A DNA stretch of 64,000 nucleotides from Sistotremastrum niveocremeum HHB9708 (GCA_001630475.1 KV419407.1:558001-622000); one strand, 5' to 3'. Positions 1 to 15,219 are shown, counted from the stretch's first letter. Program-made: numbers and translations. Notes: generated by a model from the letters alone, not told the origin.

Positions 1-1102
1 CCGGGCTGCAAATGATGGAAGGGAAAACTGACAAATCTGCGGACAATAAACCTTCTGTCAAAGTGTTATACGATACAAGAGGGAAACTTACAAGCTTGAG
101 AACTGAGCATGAGGTAGGAACCATAGCCCTGAGAGAAGATATATGATCTGGCCATAAGCTGGACAGTGAATACGATCTTACAGTGAATATATGCCACCAA
201 GCGTGACCTTTGAGATTGGTATCATTTAGTAACTTGGAGACGAATGAACAAGAAGAGGTACCTTCAAGTAAGAAAGCCGATGGCCATCCAATCCTCCGTT
301 TTAGGCTGCTAATCTCTCCGCAGTATATGTTGTCCACATTCCAAATCACAAAACCTAGAGCGAATAGTCCAAAACCCAGTGCATATTGCTTGGCAAGTAT
401 AGAGCGATTATTGGGAGAGATGCGGCCTTTGATGGATTGCCTAAGGTATCGTGTCCGGACGGTAGCAGCAAGCATCAGGAAAGCGAAGACCACCTGATGA
501 AACACGGGATTCCTCCAGTACCAGCTAGCAGAAACCGTTCATTCTTGAACAAGCGCATCCGTGAACGAGCGGGCTCACTATGCGGTCGTGAACACGATGT
601 TGAATACAATCAATCCATAAATTAGTTGTGTCTTCCTATATGATATTTTCGGATGTGCTGGAGAAATGTCGTATAAGGTGAATAGGTTCTGACTTGCGCT
701 CCAGATCATAGGGATTTCATCTGCCATCTGGGCCTCGTACAAAAGGGTGGCGTGAAACGCGAAACTGCCCACACCAACTAGAGCAAAGATCTAAGGAATA
801 ATCGCGTCATGTCTTCATTTGAAGATGGTCGTTCAGCTCACCAGAAATGTCAGATGATATCTGGTCCCTAATCCCAGGGAGGACACGTTTCTCCATCCAT
901 ACAGGGCGAGCGATATGCTAAAGAGGTTCGAGAAGGTATTTGCGACCTCTGCCACATAATGGGAGAACTGATAGTTGGCCTTGATGAAAAAATGAGACCT
1001 TGCTGAGATACGTATAAGATAAATTCATACCTCGCACCAGTCGAGAGTGGCCGTGACAGGTCCCCAGTATCCTGTCGAGACTGTCGAGTGAGCTCCAGTC
1101 AT
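1..1102 (-). CDS. Alkaline ceramidase (ACER/YPC1 family), 3' end outside the window
   Basis: This multi-pass ER/Golgi membrane enzyme hydrolyses ceramide to sphingosine and a fatty acid. The start ATG at 1102-1100 opens a first exon whose GYWGPVTATLDWCE motif is the family's N-terminal signature. A second exon (about 975-845) gives HYVAEVANTFSNLFSI and a glycine/leucine-rich membrane segment. A third (about 775-600) carries FHATLLYEAQMADEIPMIW, the conserved histidine/aspartate block. Near 190 the exon ends in GHAWWHIFT and continues after an intron with GYGSYLM, again typical. The last visible exon reaches base 1, so the C terminus is cut off by the window edge and not by damage. The gene is head-to-head with UBA3, with start codons only 57 bp apart. 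Family assignment is firm; substrate preference cannot be read from sequence. Confidence 0.9.
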
Positions 1103-1159
1103 CGCACTCGGTGTTTACGTTACGCGTCTTGCTCTATTGACTTTCACTGAGTCTAAGCC
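1103..1159. promoter_or_regulatory. Very short shared promoter region, ceramidase / UBA3
   Basis: Only 57 bp separate the two divergent start codons. Both starts are supported by family-typical N termini (GYWGPVTATLDWCE on the minus strand; the exon leading into the UBA3 Rossmann motif on the plus strand). Core promoter and both 5' leaders must therefore overlap, or lie inside the opposite gene. No TATA box is obvious. Confidence 0.5.
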
Positions 1160-2746
1160 ATGAGCGTCGCCAGTCCGCTGTCTCCATTGCCTGGAAGACA
1201 CTATCATGTTGATCAGATCCTGGATCGCCCAGGGCCGCGCACAGATCCTGCATTTGTTCCAGGAGAAACTGTACATCTCTTTTGATTTGGGCATCACTCT
1301 TGCGACTGATCCCGTTTCTAGCCCAAAACGTTTCTGAGAGAACAGAGCAAAATACTAGTAATCGGTGCAGGTGGACTCGGTTGTGAGATTCTGGCCAATC
1401 TTGCGCTGTCTGGTTTCAACGATATCCACGTCATCGACATGGACACAATCGACATTAGTAACCTCAATCGCCAATTTCTGTTTCGGTCACTCAATTTCTG
1501 CCTCTTTTGCAACGTCTGGCTGATCTTATGTTAGACCGAAAGACGTAGGAAAGCCCAAGGCTATCGTCGCAGCTGAATTCATCATGAGGCGTGTACCAGG
1601 CGTCAAAGTAACACCGTTCGTCTTATTACCATAATGCATATTAGGCTCGCCAACTGACTCACTTCTGAATTAGATATTTCGGGAAAATCCAGGACAAAGA
1701 TGAGGACTACTATCTTCAATTCAACATCATCATTTGTGGTTTAGACTCTGTTGAGGCCCGACGCTGGATAAATGCGACTCTTGTCAATATGGTTGACCCC
1801 GAGAATGGGGAAAGCATGAAGCCCCTGATCGACGGAGGTACAGAAGGCAAGTTTTCGTGCCGCTTGTACATCATTTCCATTTTTATGACGCTCGCAGGAT
1901 TCAAGGGTCAAGCTCGTCTGATTCTGCCGACTATCACATCTTGCTACGAGTGTTCACTCGACATGCTGAATAAGCCTACTGCTTTCCCAATTTGCACGAT
2001 CGCAAATACTCCCCGCCTGCCTGAGCACTGCATAGAGTGGGCTTCAGTACTTGAATGGCCTCGTGTCCATGGCGACAAGAAGATGGATACTGACGACCCA
2101 GAACACATTGGCTGGTTATACAAGATTGCATCTGCTCGAGCGAAAGAGTTCAACATCGAAGGAGTGACGTGGGCCCTCACTCAGGGAGTTGTCAAGAACA
2201 TTATTCCCGCTATTGCCTCGACGAACGCAATCATTGCAGGTCTGTTTTGTTTCCGTGCAGATACGGCGACGCCTAATGCTCCGTCTAGCATCATGCTGCA
2301 GCGAGGCATTGAAGATCGTGACCACATGTGCTCCTTATATCAACAACTACATGATGTTCATTGGCACCGAGAGTGTATATACATACACTTTCGAGCACGA
2401 GAAGCGCCCTGAATGTCCAGTATGTGGCGGCGAAACCATCGACATATCCGTTGGAAAGGAATGGACAGTAGAGCGCCTGATCGAAGTGTTGGTGGAGCGG
2501 CAAGATATGTGCGTCTTTTCACTTTTTTCCATGGGATTTGTTTAACTCCTCCTTAGACAAATCAAGAAACCTTCGCTTTCAACGTCCACCAAACAGCTTT
2601 ATTTGCAGGCACCTAAGCAATTGGAACAGGCGACTCGACCAAACCTTGGAAAGCTGCTGTCAGAACTGGTCGAAGAAGGCGACCAAATTACTGTTACTGC
2701 CTCGTCGTTACCTTTCAACTTGTCGTTACGGGTGACTTATGTGTAG
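1160..2746 (+). CDS. UBA3: NEDD8-activating enzyme E1 catalytic subunit (UBA3)
   Basis: UBA3 pairs with Ula1/APPBP1, adenylates NEDD8 (Rub1), and passes it as a thioester to Ubc12 for cullin modification. The first exon encodes a short leader beginning [12 protein letters not shown]. The next gives the ATP-binding Rossmann motif [20 protein letters not shown] followed by [17 protein letters not shown]. The zinc-binding and catalytic-cysteine region follows, with [20 protein letters not shown] holding TxxxPxCT (catalytic Cys in FPICT). After an intron near 2241-2289 come the conserved NNYMMF and [18 protein letters not shown], then a C-terminal ubiquitin-fold domain ending SLRVTYV at the stop (2744-2746). 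The exon-intron chain reconstructs a full-length protein of about 430 residues. One intron (1847-1897) begins with GC instead of GT. Confidence 0.93.
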
Positions 2747-2906
2747 ATTGCATCGGGCGAATTTACTCGATTGATTCTCGGCATTTTCCGCGTTGTTATT
2801 TCGGAAAGCTTTTTGGATGCTGACTGTGGTGCCCGCCACGTTCAAGAATCTGATAACAATCTGTATATTACCTGCTCGTTCTCTGTCTCTCTTGTCCGAC
2901 TTGCCT

Positions 2907-4391
2907 ATGGATCGTCGCTCGGTTTCGCCTTCGGATCGCCCGGCAAAGCGACTGAAACCTGAAACTGACATTGCCGTACCTACGATCCAATATCGCAATG
3001 CAGTGATCCTGGCACCAATGGTCAGATCAGGCTCTCGTGCGTCGACAGGACAAAATTCTAGGCATAAGCTAACGAGGAACTGCTCAGTGCCAACCCGATT
3101 GACCGCTCTCAAACACGGCGCATCGCTGGTATGGAGTCCGGAAATAGTGGACAAGGCGATTTTGCACACTGAGCGAAACGTCGATTGTATGTGAACCATA
3201 TTGGCCACTGAGTCCGACTTGCTCACCTGTTTTCTTAGCCAAGACGGGTGTTGTATCGTACGACGGAAAAACGAAAGCAGTCTTTTCTACACATCCGATC
3301 GAGAAGCCATATCTTATCTATCAAATTGGTTCAGCGGATCCCACTCTTGCAGTTCAAGCTGCCAAGACGGTGATGCAAGATGTTAGCGCTTTCGACTTGA
3401 ACTGCGGATGCCCGAAACCATTCTCGACTCATGCTGGCATGGGCGCAGCTCTCCTGACCAACCCTGATCTCCTATGCTCTATTCTGAAAGCCTTGCGAGA
3501 AGCTTTGCCTCCAGAATATCCCGTCACTGCCAAGATACGTCTCCTTCCGGATCAAACAGAGACGTTAAATCTTGTGAGCCGGATCCTAGAGACTGGGGTC
3601 AGTGCGATTACAGTGCATTGTAGAACAAGGGCCATGAGAAGAGAGAAAGCGCTCATTGAGCGTCTAAAGGAAATTGTCGAATTCGTTGAGAGAACTCGCC
3701 CAGAGGTTGCGGTAATCGAGAATGGGGATTGTCTTAGTGTCGAGGATTCCCTCCGTGTGAAACGTATCACAGGTGTGTCTGTATCTCATCGTCCAGCAGA
3801 ACAGTACATTGAGCCTCAAGCAGGAGCTCACTCGGTCATGATCGCAACTGCCGCCGAGTCAAATCCGTCATGCTTCAGCAAGACTCCTCTAGTGGACGTC
3901 GAGACAACATTAATACCGTCATATATACGATTGGTGAGTAGACAAGATTAAATGAAGCTTCGATAGCTCATCGATGCTAGGCTCGATACGTGGGAAACGC
4001 ATGGGCTAACACTAAGTTCTGCGTCTCTCAATTTCAATCACCTTCTCCATCCCACGGCAAGGTCGGGCGGAAGCAACTGAAGGCATTGATATCTTCGGCC
4101 AAATCATATGACGACCTCACAGAAGTTGTTGGTGATTGGAACGGCGAGGAGGATTTCGCACATGTCACTTCGGCAATTGAGACTCGGACCGCTGGAGACA
4201 GTCAGACGACTGACGATATCGATGTTGGTCCCACAAGAACGCCCCCAGAGCCGCGGCCTAACCCAGTTCCCGAGGCGCTGAAGACACCATTGTCGCCAGT
4301 AAACATGAAGCTGTTGACTCTGTCCTCAATTGCCAGCGGACGAGACAGCGCGACTCCGACCCCTTCGAGACCTGTAAAACTTGCAGCATGA
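2907..4391 (+). CDS. DUS2: tRNA-dihydrouridine(20) synthase, DUS2/Smm1 type
   Basis: This FMN-dependent enzyme reduces uridine 20 in the D loop of cytoplasmic tRNAs. The ATG at 2907 gives a basic leader and then the flavin-site motif VILAPMVRSGS, which continues over an intron into LPTRLTALKHGASLVWSPE. The active-site segment FDLNCGCPKPFSTHAGMGA contains the catalytic Cys of the NxGCP motif. VTAKIRLLPDQTET, ITVHCRTR and AHSVMIATAAESNPS are the FMN-phosphate and DUS2-specific blocks. The last exon (from about 4005) gives ARYVGNAWANTKFCVSQF, the DUS2 C-terminal helical part, and ends in a disordered Ser/Thr/Pro tail of roughly 75 residues. One intron (3773-3823) is 51 nt, a multiple of three, with no stop. 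DUS1, a second enzyme of this family, lies at 27.6-29.3 kb. Confidence 0.92.
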
Positions 4392-4599
4392 CCTATATTT
4401 GTATCCCATTCCTATGTATCTATATCTTTCCTCAACTTTAGATTTTTGTAGCCTATAACACAAGAAGTCGATGACGCACATCGAAGCTGCCGGCCCGGCA
4501 CGAGCAACTCCACACTCAGTCCTGCCGTGTTCTTTGCAAGTTATAAGAGAGCGACATAGAAACCAATGGCTATTTTGATCTCCTTTGGCTCGTGCGCAG

Positions 4600-6959
4600 A
4601 TGCTCAACGGCAAGGCTATCCTGTTTTGCGCCTTCGTCGCCTTTGGCGGCTTTCTATTCGTGAGCTTGAAGTCGCGTTCTGGGATCAACTGCTGACACCG
4701 TCCCTTCACCTAGGGATATGACATTGGTGTCATCTCGGGATGTTTGATAATGGATGACTTTGTTAAACGCTTTGGGACTTCCAATGGCAGCGGAGGATTC
4801 GTCCTTGACGCCAACAGACAATCCATTATCACCTCTCTCCTGTCTGCGGGGTCAGCACTTTTACTCCAGTATGAATCTGGCTGATATTATAACAGGACAT
4901 TTATGTATGGGCTCCCGAAATTCGATAGTGCTGACAACATCTGACCACCTAAACCGCCAGTGGAGCGCTCGGTCAAGCATTCACGGCTGACAGATTCGGT
5001 CGAAAAAGTCAGTCACAACTACATCCTTTCAAGGTTCCTAGCTTTAGCTCTCTAATGCACACTAGGATCTATCACTCTATGGAGTGCCATTTTTACGGTT
5101 GGGGTCGTGATACAAACCGCCAGTCGACACTCGATCGCGCAACTGAGTGTCGGGTAAGCTTGGCTGTTCATTCATTGTTCCCTTAGTCTTAAGCTGAGCT
5201 CATTGCGCAGCCGCTTCATAGCTGGGTTAGGTGTCGGGGCCATGTCTGCTATTGTACCTCTTTATAATGGAGAAACTGCACCAAAGGCGATTCGAGGAAC
5301 CCTCATCGTCCTCTACCAACTTCAGATAATAACTGGGTATGGTCTCTTCCCAGTATCGTGGTCCATCACTGACAGAATTTTGTCAGTATTTTCATAAGTT
5401 ATGTGATCGATCTAGCTACCCACAGCATACCGAATTCTGCATCGTGGAGGGTGCGTTTTCCAAAAATATTCTCTTTCGTAGTGCTTCCCTGAGTTTGGAC
5501 TGCTCAGGTGCCCGTTGGCCTTCAAATGGTGTGGGGTTTATTCTTGATTGTAGGGTCCTTATTCCTCCCCGATTCCCCGTAAGTTTTCATGACGTAAGGG
5601 CACTATCAACAAGGCTCATATATGCTACTACTATAGTCGATACTTGTTAGGCTTGAAGAGAGAAGCCGATGCTCGCCGATCAATTGCCTCAGTCAACGGG
5701 GTTGACATTGAACATTCAATTGTCGACGAAACGATTGCTGAGTTGAGCGTAGCAATCAGAGAAGAGAACGAGGTGTGTCTCTGCCTTTCGAAGTCTGTTG
5801 CCTTACCCATATACATTGCAATAGGGCGGAAAAGCTACGTGGCTAGAATGCTTTTCAACACGGAACATGTTATGGAAACGAACCCTAAACGGCATGATGC
5901 TCCAGTTTATTCAACAATTGAATGGCCAAAACTTTTACTGTCAGTTCTTGTCATCTTGCCGTAACCCTCACCAAATTGATATCCGCTTCTTAGATTATTA
6001 TGGAGACACTTTCTTCCAGTCTGCTGGCACCTCCTTGAACCCTTTCGTCATCCAGGTTATCCTAGGCGGTGTTTCACTCGCTGCCACGATTCCCGCACTC
6101 CGTCTCATTGAAACTTGGGGCCGACGACGAGTCAGTCCCGCTATACCTGCCTTTAACCGCATACTCATAGTCTTTCCAGTCTTTAATCCTGGGGGCCATT
6201 CTCGAGGCCATCTGTGCTATAATCGCAGGCTTAGTTGGCCACTTTTTGGTACCTCCCGGTGCATCCGCTAATCCCACACCACGCAACAAACAAGGCGGCG
6301 ATGTGATGATTGCCTTCGCCGTTCTACATCTTTTCTCGTATAGCCTATTCTGGGGACCCACGCCGTGGGTATATCTTGGAGAGTCTTTCCCGCTCCGTGT
6401 TCGCCCCAAAGTGAGAGTTTGTCTTGATCAATTCAGAACATTTCCCATACATGTTTGACAGGCGATTGCTCTGGGCAGTGCAACGAGTGAGTGACACTGA
6501 TATCAATGTCTGAAACCTCCCTGAGCTAGTTCAGATTGGTTATGGAACTTTTTGCTCTCGTTCTTTTCGCCGAGAATTGCCGCACGGTTTGTGCTAAATT
6601 GTAATCTCTCCTGAACATGACCATCTGATCGTTATTGTGCCTACAGCATCGGACCCCTCATACTGATGATCTTCTTCGGCATGCTAATTTTCGGCGCCGT
6701 ATTTGTTTACCTGTTCATACCTGAAACCAAGGGGCTGTCCCTCGAGGAGGTATGTGATGTATGAGATTGGGTGACCGTGTCTGATCACTGTCAGATTGAT
6801 GAATTATATCGGGCGCACGTCAAACCTTGGAATTCTACTAATTGGAAGCCTTCACCGAAACACATCGACGCACAGCCCTCAATGGGTCAACGATTTACGA
6901 TGGAGAAGTCATCTCGAGAAGGTTTGCCTTCGACCTCTACGGTTCGGCCAATGCGCTAA
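4600..6959 (+). CDS. MFS sugar transporter (hexose transporter-like)
   Basis: This is a twelve-helix plasma-membrane sugar/H+ symporter of the fungal hexose-transporter group. Visible signatures in order are GGFLFGYDIGVISG (helix 1), ADRFGRKGSITLWS (the loop 2-3 RxGRR-type motif), GRFIAGLGVGAMSAIVPLYN, ETAPKAIRGTLI, LPDSPRYLL (the PESPR motif, D for E), the helix-7 QLNGQNFYYYYGDTFF, ETWGRRR, PTPWVYLGESFPLRVRPK and the closing IPETKGLSLEEIDELY. About ten short introns interrupt it. One predicted exon (4896-4904) is only nine nucleotides and restores the expected SAGTFIGALGQ. The start is less sure: the chosen ATG follows directly after a possible acceptor (GCAG), so a small upstream exon may exist. 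The substrate cannot be fixed from sequence. Confidence 0.88.
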
Positions 6960-7104
6960 TAGCCGAATCATTGTCCAGAACAAAGTATAAATTGAGAAGT
7001 TGGAAAAAAGCAGAATTACAAACAGTGTACATTAATTAGCACTAAAGTGAACTCGTCAGATCAAACGTGAAGACATAATTTAATGTGGTGGTGAGTCGAA
7101 TGGC

Positions 7105-11691
<4,587 letters not shown>

Positions 11692-12842
11692 GGCTGAATC
11701 TGAGAACGCGATAAGAACGAGGTTACGACCAGCAGAGGAGCGGAGTTGTGCCGCACTTGCGGGAGACAAGAAAGGACCCCTGATTATAGGGTACGATCAT
11801 TCATCCAGTCTCGGATAAGCCGGAGGCGAAAATTTGAAAAATCTTGGATCATTTCTCGGATAAATGGGCCTGGAAGGGCAAAAATGTTGCAGCGATTTCT
11901 CGGATAAGCGACCCGTTTGGGCGACCATCTTGGGGCAAACATTCGGATAAATGAGCTTAGCTCCGTGACTTCGGCTTACGTGTGCTGATATTGGGCCGCC
12001 TGAGCGACTACTGTATCGGCTTATGGCTTTGTCTCCGTCTCAGCGATCGGCACAGAGCTTTATCGAAGCTTTATCAGTGCGCCATGATCTGCAGAAATTA
12101 GTTCGATTTGTACTATATTGAGAGAAACTTCATAAGCAAATTTGCGAAATCATTTGATTTTGCTGGCCATGTCTTCTGATTTTGCTTCTGATAGCTGAGC
12201 TCACTCGTAAGTTGTTGTAAGAACGAATAAGGATGTGCGATGTGCATTGATTTATGGTATTCCAAGGGCTTAGACGACTACACAATCCACTGCAACTGAT
12301 AAAGAAGGCGAAAATTCTTAGACTCGCGAGGAATACGAGGAATCTGCTGTCGGTTTGGGTAGCGCGGGCCACTCCAAGTCCGCGGGGGCGTTTTCGAATA
12401 TTTTGGCGATTTTTGGGAATTTTTTCGACGTTTCATCCACGATTCGGATGAATTGACCCCAAAAATTCACCTTGCAGGAGCATTTCGGATAAGCTGGCCA
12501 GCCGGGTCTTCGGATAAGCCAGCCGGGATTTCAGATCGAACATTATATTGTATAAACAGGGGTCCTGACAAGAACTGAAATCGAAATTCTTCGAAGACGC
12601 GTTGTCACATCTGTGACAGAGCGTAAAGTGGTAGTTTGTTCTTCATTTTATTTAGTACTAGTGTTGGACGGCGTACTCGAGTCTTCGACGAAGGAAACGC
12701 AAACAGATACAGGAGACACAGTCGCATCAATGCTACGACGTGAAAAAACAGGTATCGTAAAGACAACGGAATCAGGAGCGAGTCACCATCAATACAAACA
12801 GTGGCAAAACATTGAGATTGACATCCTGAAATGAGTACCCAC
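11692..12842. other. Gene-free interval between ISWI and Mrp51
   Basis: I find no convincing gene in these 1.15 kb. Most of it is the hAT-type element at 11773-12566. The flanks hold the ISWI promoter region on the left and the 3' flank of Mrp51 on the right. Confidence 0.7.
11773..12566. mobile_element. Non-autonomous hAT-type DNA transposon (MITE-like), 794 bp
   Basis: The terminal inverted repeats are AGGACCCCTGATTATA on the left and, reading inward from the right end, AGGACCCCTGTTTATA: 16 bp with one mismatch. The element is flanked by a perfect 8-bp direct repeat, GACAAGAA, at 11765-11772 and 12567-12574. An 8-bp target-site duplication with short inverted ends is the hallmark of the hAT superfamily. 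Six copies of TCGGATAA lie in the two subterminal regions (11811, 11856, 11900, 11943, 12485, 12510), all in one orientation, as is common for transposase-binding repeats. No transposase fragment is visible, so it must have been mobilised in trans. The intact target duplication and near-identical ends suggest a fairly young insertion. Superfamily is inferred from duplication length; Kolobok- or P-like elements are less likely. Confidence 0.82.
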
Positions 12843-14364
12843 TCATGATTTGGCCTGCCTTATCATACCCCTGAGTTGGACAAGCATGTTCGAGTTGTCA
12901 TCATGTGGACGGGAGGATCCGTTTCTTCCGTACACTATGCTCTTTCGAGGCGGCTTTGCTATGTCCACATCATTCTTTCCGTCGGTTTCATTCGAATATG
13001 AAACATATTCGGCTGAACCGGGCTGTTTGCCGTTTGATGTGTTGGACCTAAGGTCGCCCTCTGTCGTCACGTCCAAACGAGTCTCTATCTCGCTGAAGCG
13101 TGACCGGGCCTTCGTAACGACGTCCGGCGGATTGAACAAAGTCAAGCGTTTTGCTCTGATTTTGACTGGTTGTCGGTGCGCCACCATGTCTTCTTTGGCG
13201 GCAGGTCGCTCGTCGCCTGCCTCCACACGGTGTAGGCGAGCAACTAACCCACCTACCCCAACGGCAAGATAGTCCAGCGAGGAAGAGTATCCTAAGAGGC
13301 GACTGTGGAGTGACGGGTAAAGGAATTTGTTGGTCACATTGCTGAGTGCGACATATGATAGCCCAGCATTGGGATGAGGCATTGGGAAAATGGCTTTGGA
13401 TGCAGGTTTGTGGTATTCTTTTTGCTGTTCGGCCGATAGGAAACGGTCCACAGCATTCACACCGCGCTGATGGAAGGACTGAAGATATCGAAGAGGTTCT
13501 GTGTTAGGCGCCTTGGCATCGGCATGCCCTTGTTTCAAGAACTTTCTGAAATCAGGACGCTTCGCTTGGAGGCCTTTCGCTAGCAGCTTGATCTGTTTCG
13601 GATGCATGGCTGGTATGTGAGGGAAACCTCGTTTGTGGATGCGAGCTGGATTAGTAGGCTTCCAAGGTTCATGCTCTGAAATAGGGCCATGATTGGGTTG
13701 AGCGAGGGGGCCGTAAGGTCCATCAGCGGGTCTCATGGAGAAATCACTGTCGTAAAAGAATTTCTCGGTTCCTCCCATGATGTCCAGCCATTTGGACGTA
13801 TGTGAAGTAGACGGAGCTACCCCCAGTTCCTTGATAGTCCGTATCCATCTAGCTTTCTGTTCAGCGCCATACCATTCCGTTTGCTGCTCGTGTGAGTCAA
13901 CTGCCTTGACGGTGATGTAGGAATCTCGTTTCTTGCGCAGTGAGAGAGGTCGTTTCAAGCCCCAGTCTCCTCTGTGAGCATGTCCATCATATGAGGTATA
14001 CACTTGAGAGACGGTGGGGTCGAAGGATGCGAATTTTGAGCGCCGTAAGAGGGATGCAAAATTTGACGGTGCCGCATGCTCCTCGCGAACTGCTTCAACC
14101 TAACAATTTTATGAGCTCAACGTCGTCGCGAGGGCGTCATGAGCGTCTTACATTCTCGATCTCTGCAGGAATGAGCTCTGCTGAACGTTCCTTGGAAGTC
14201 TCGGGTTTTGCTGTAGCATATGCGCGTCTTGCAACACCAGCTTGCACAATAGGTGGTCGAGACTGTGAACGATGCCAGCGCGTTCAATATAAAGCAATAA
14301 ATTTGCCAAAATGTCGGGGATGACGCACATTTCTGTGGGCAGAACGGAGGGCAGAGGCTTGCAT
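12843..14364 (-). CDS. MRP51: Mitochondrial small ribosomal subunit protein Mrp51 (bS1m) homologue
   Basis: Mrp51 is a fungal mitochondrial 37S ribosomal protein needed for translation of mitochondrial mRNAs. The first exon (start 14364, MQASALRSAHRN) and the next (AGVARRAYATAKPETSKE) form an Arg/Ala-rich presequence of mitochondrial type. The third exon begins VEAVREEHAAPSNFASLLRR and leads to SKFASFDPTVSQVYTSYDGH, then HRGDWGLKRPLSLRKK, which matches the family's RGDWGLKRPLP block. After it comes a stretch beginning ITVKAVDSHEQQTEW, then a long conserved-looking region including HKRGFPHIPAMHPKQIKLL and a low-complexity C terminus ending MIRQAKS. The main exon is 386 codons without interruption. 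The assignment rests on remembered family motifs, so it is good but not certain. Confidence 0.75.
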
Positions 14365-15219
14365 GGTTGGAGATGCGGTGACGATGAAAGGTAGCAGACG
14401 ATGACCTGTTGGGGCAAATTTCTTGCGGTACTGTCCGGGTATCTCCCACTCTCCCACCCAAAGGTCACCTCAGCTTAAGTCGCTATAAATCCGAGTTGGG
14501 AACTGTATAGGACAGAGTACAGGAGGGCGAAGAGCGGGTAGAATATAACCTTTATTTGTACATTATTTACTGTATGTCAACCACGACTAGGGCTCCAACG
14601 TGTCCGTGTATACACGGACACTACACGGTACATACACGGAAAGTACACCGTGTAGGATACAAGGCTGTCATATCCGGTACCCACCCGGTATACACTTGGT
14701 ACACGGTATGGTACACGTTACTAATATATATATTATTTTGTATTTATATTCTACCCACAGAACCATGTTATAACGGCCTATGCTCCAGCTTTACAGTCTA
14801 ATTTCAGGTTGGTAACCACAGTATTGAGCTCTGGAGGTCCTCTGGGTATATTCTATGACATCCTTGTCCACTGATGACTGAGATTTAATATATAAATTGA
14901 TTATTCGAGTTGTTTGGGTGCAATACACACCAGTCGTGCAATATCTATCAGTGCGGGTGTTCCCTGTGTCCTTAAATAATATTTAATTGAATATTTATAA
15001 TATATTCCGTAATACACGTTGGTACACGGTACACTACACGGTACACTACACGATACCGGACGTGTACGTGTAGGATCCCACCTTTGGGATCCGGTACACG
15101 GACACGTTGGAGCCCTAATCAGGTCCACGACGCGAGTTCGTCACATTTGGATTATGGCAAAGTTGATTGAATTACTAGTCAAGACCGTTTGGAAGAAAGA
15201 AAATACAGATCTATACATC
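14365..15219. other. Gene-free interval between Mrp51 and TEL2
   Basis: This 855-bp interval holds the inverted-repeat element at 14588-15117 and otherwise only short flanks. The sequence is AT-rich in the middle (runs of TATA/ATAT near 14720-14745 and 14960-15010). I see no coding potential in it. Confidence 0.7.
14588..15117. mobile_element. Short inverted-repeat element (MITE), possibly hAT-like, 530 bp
   Basis: The ends are a perfect 23-bp inverted repeat beginning TAGGGCTCCAACGTGTCCGT (14588-14610 and 15095-15117). Inside each end lie clustered ACACGG/CCGTGT units in both orientations (for example ACGGACACTACACGGTACA on the left and ACGGTACACTACACGGTACA on the right), so the whole element can fold back on itself. 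The core is AT-rich and non-coding. A 7-bp repeat CCACGAC abuts the left end (14581-14587) and recurs at 15125-15131, seven bases beyond the right end; it may be a displaced target duplication. No clean duplication abuts both ends, so the superfamily is open; hAT is suggested by the TAGGG start and the subterminal repeats. Confidence 0.65.

Noticed and set aside
1789-2412. Single 207-codon frame through UBA3
   Set aside because: It reads through the GC-AG intron and out of frame after 2241. Family similarity demands the spliced form.
14588-15117. ACACGG repeats as telomere-like or satellite DNA
   Set aside because: The units are not a simple tandem array. They alternate in orientation inside perfect terminal inverted repeats, which fits a transposon better.
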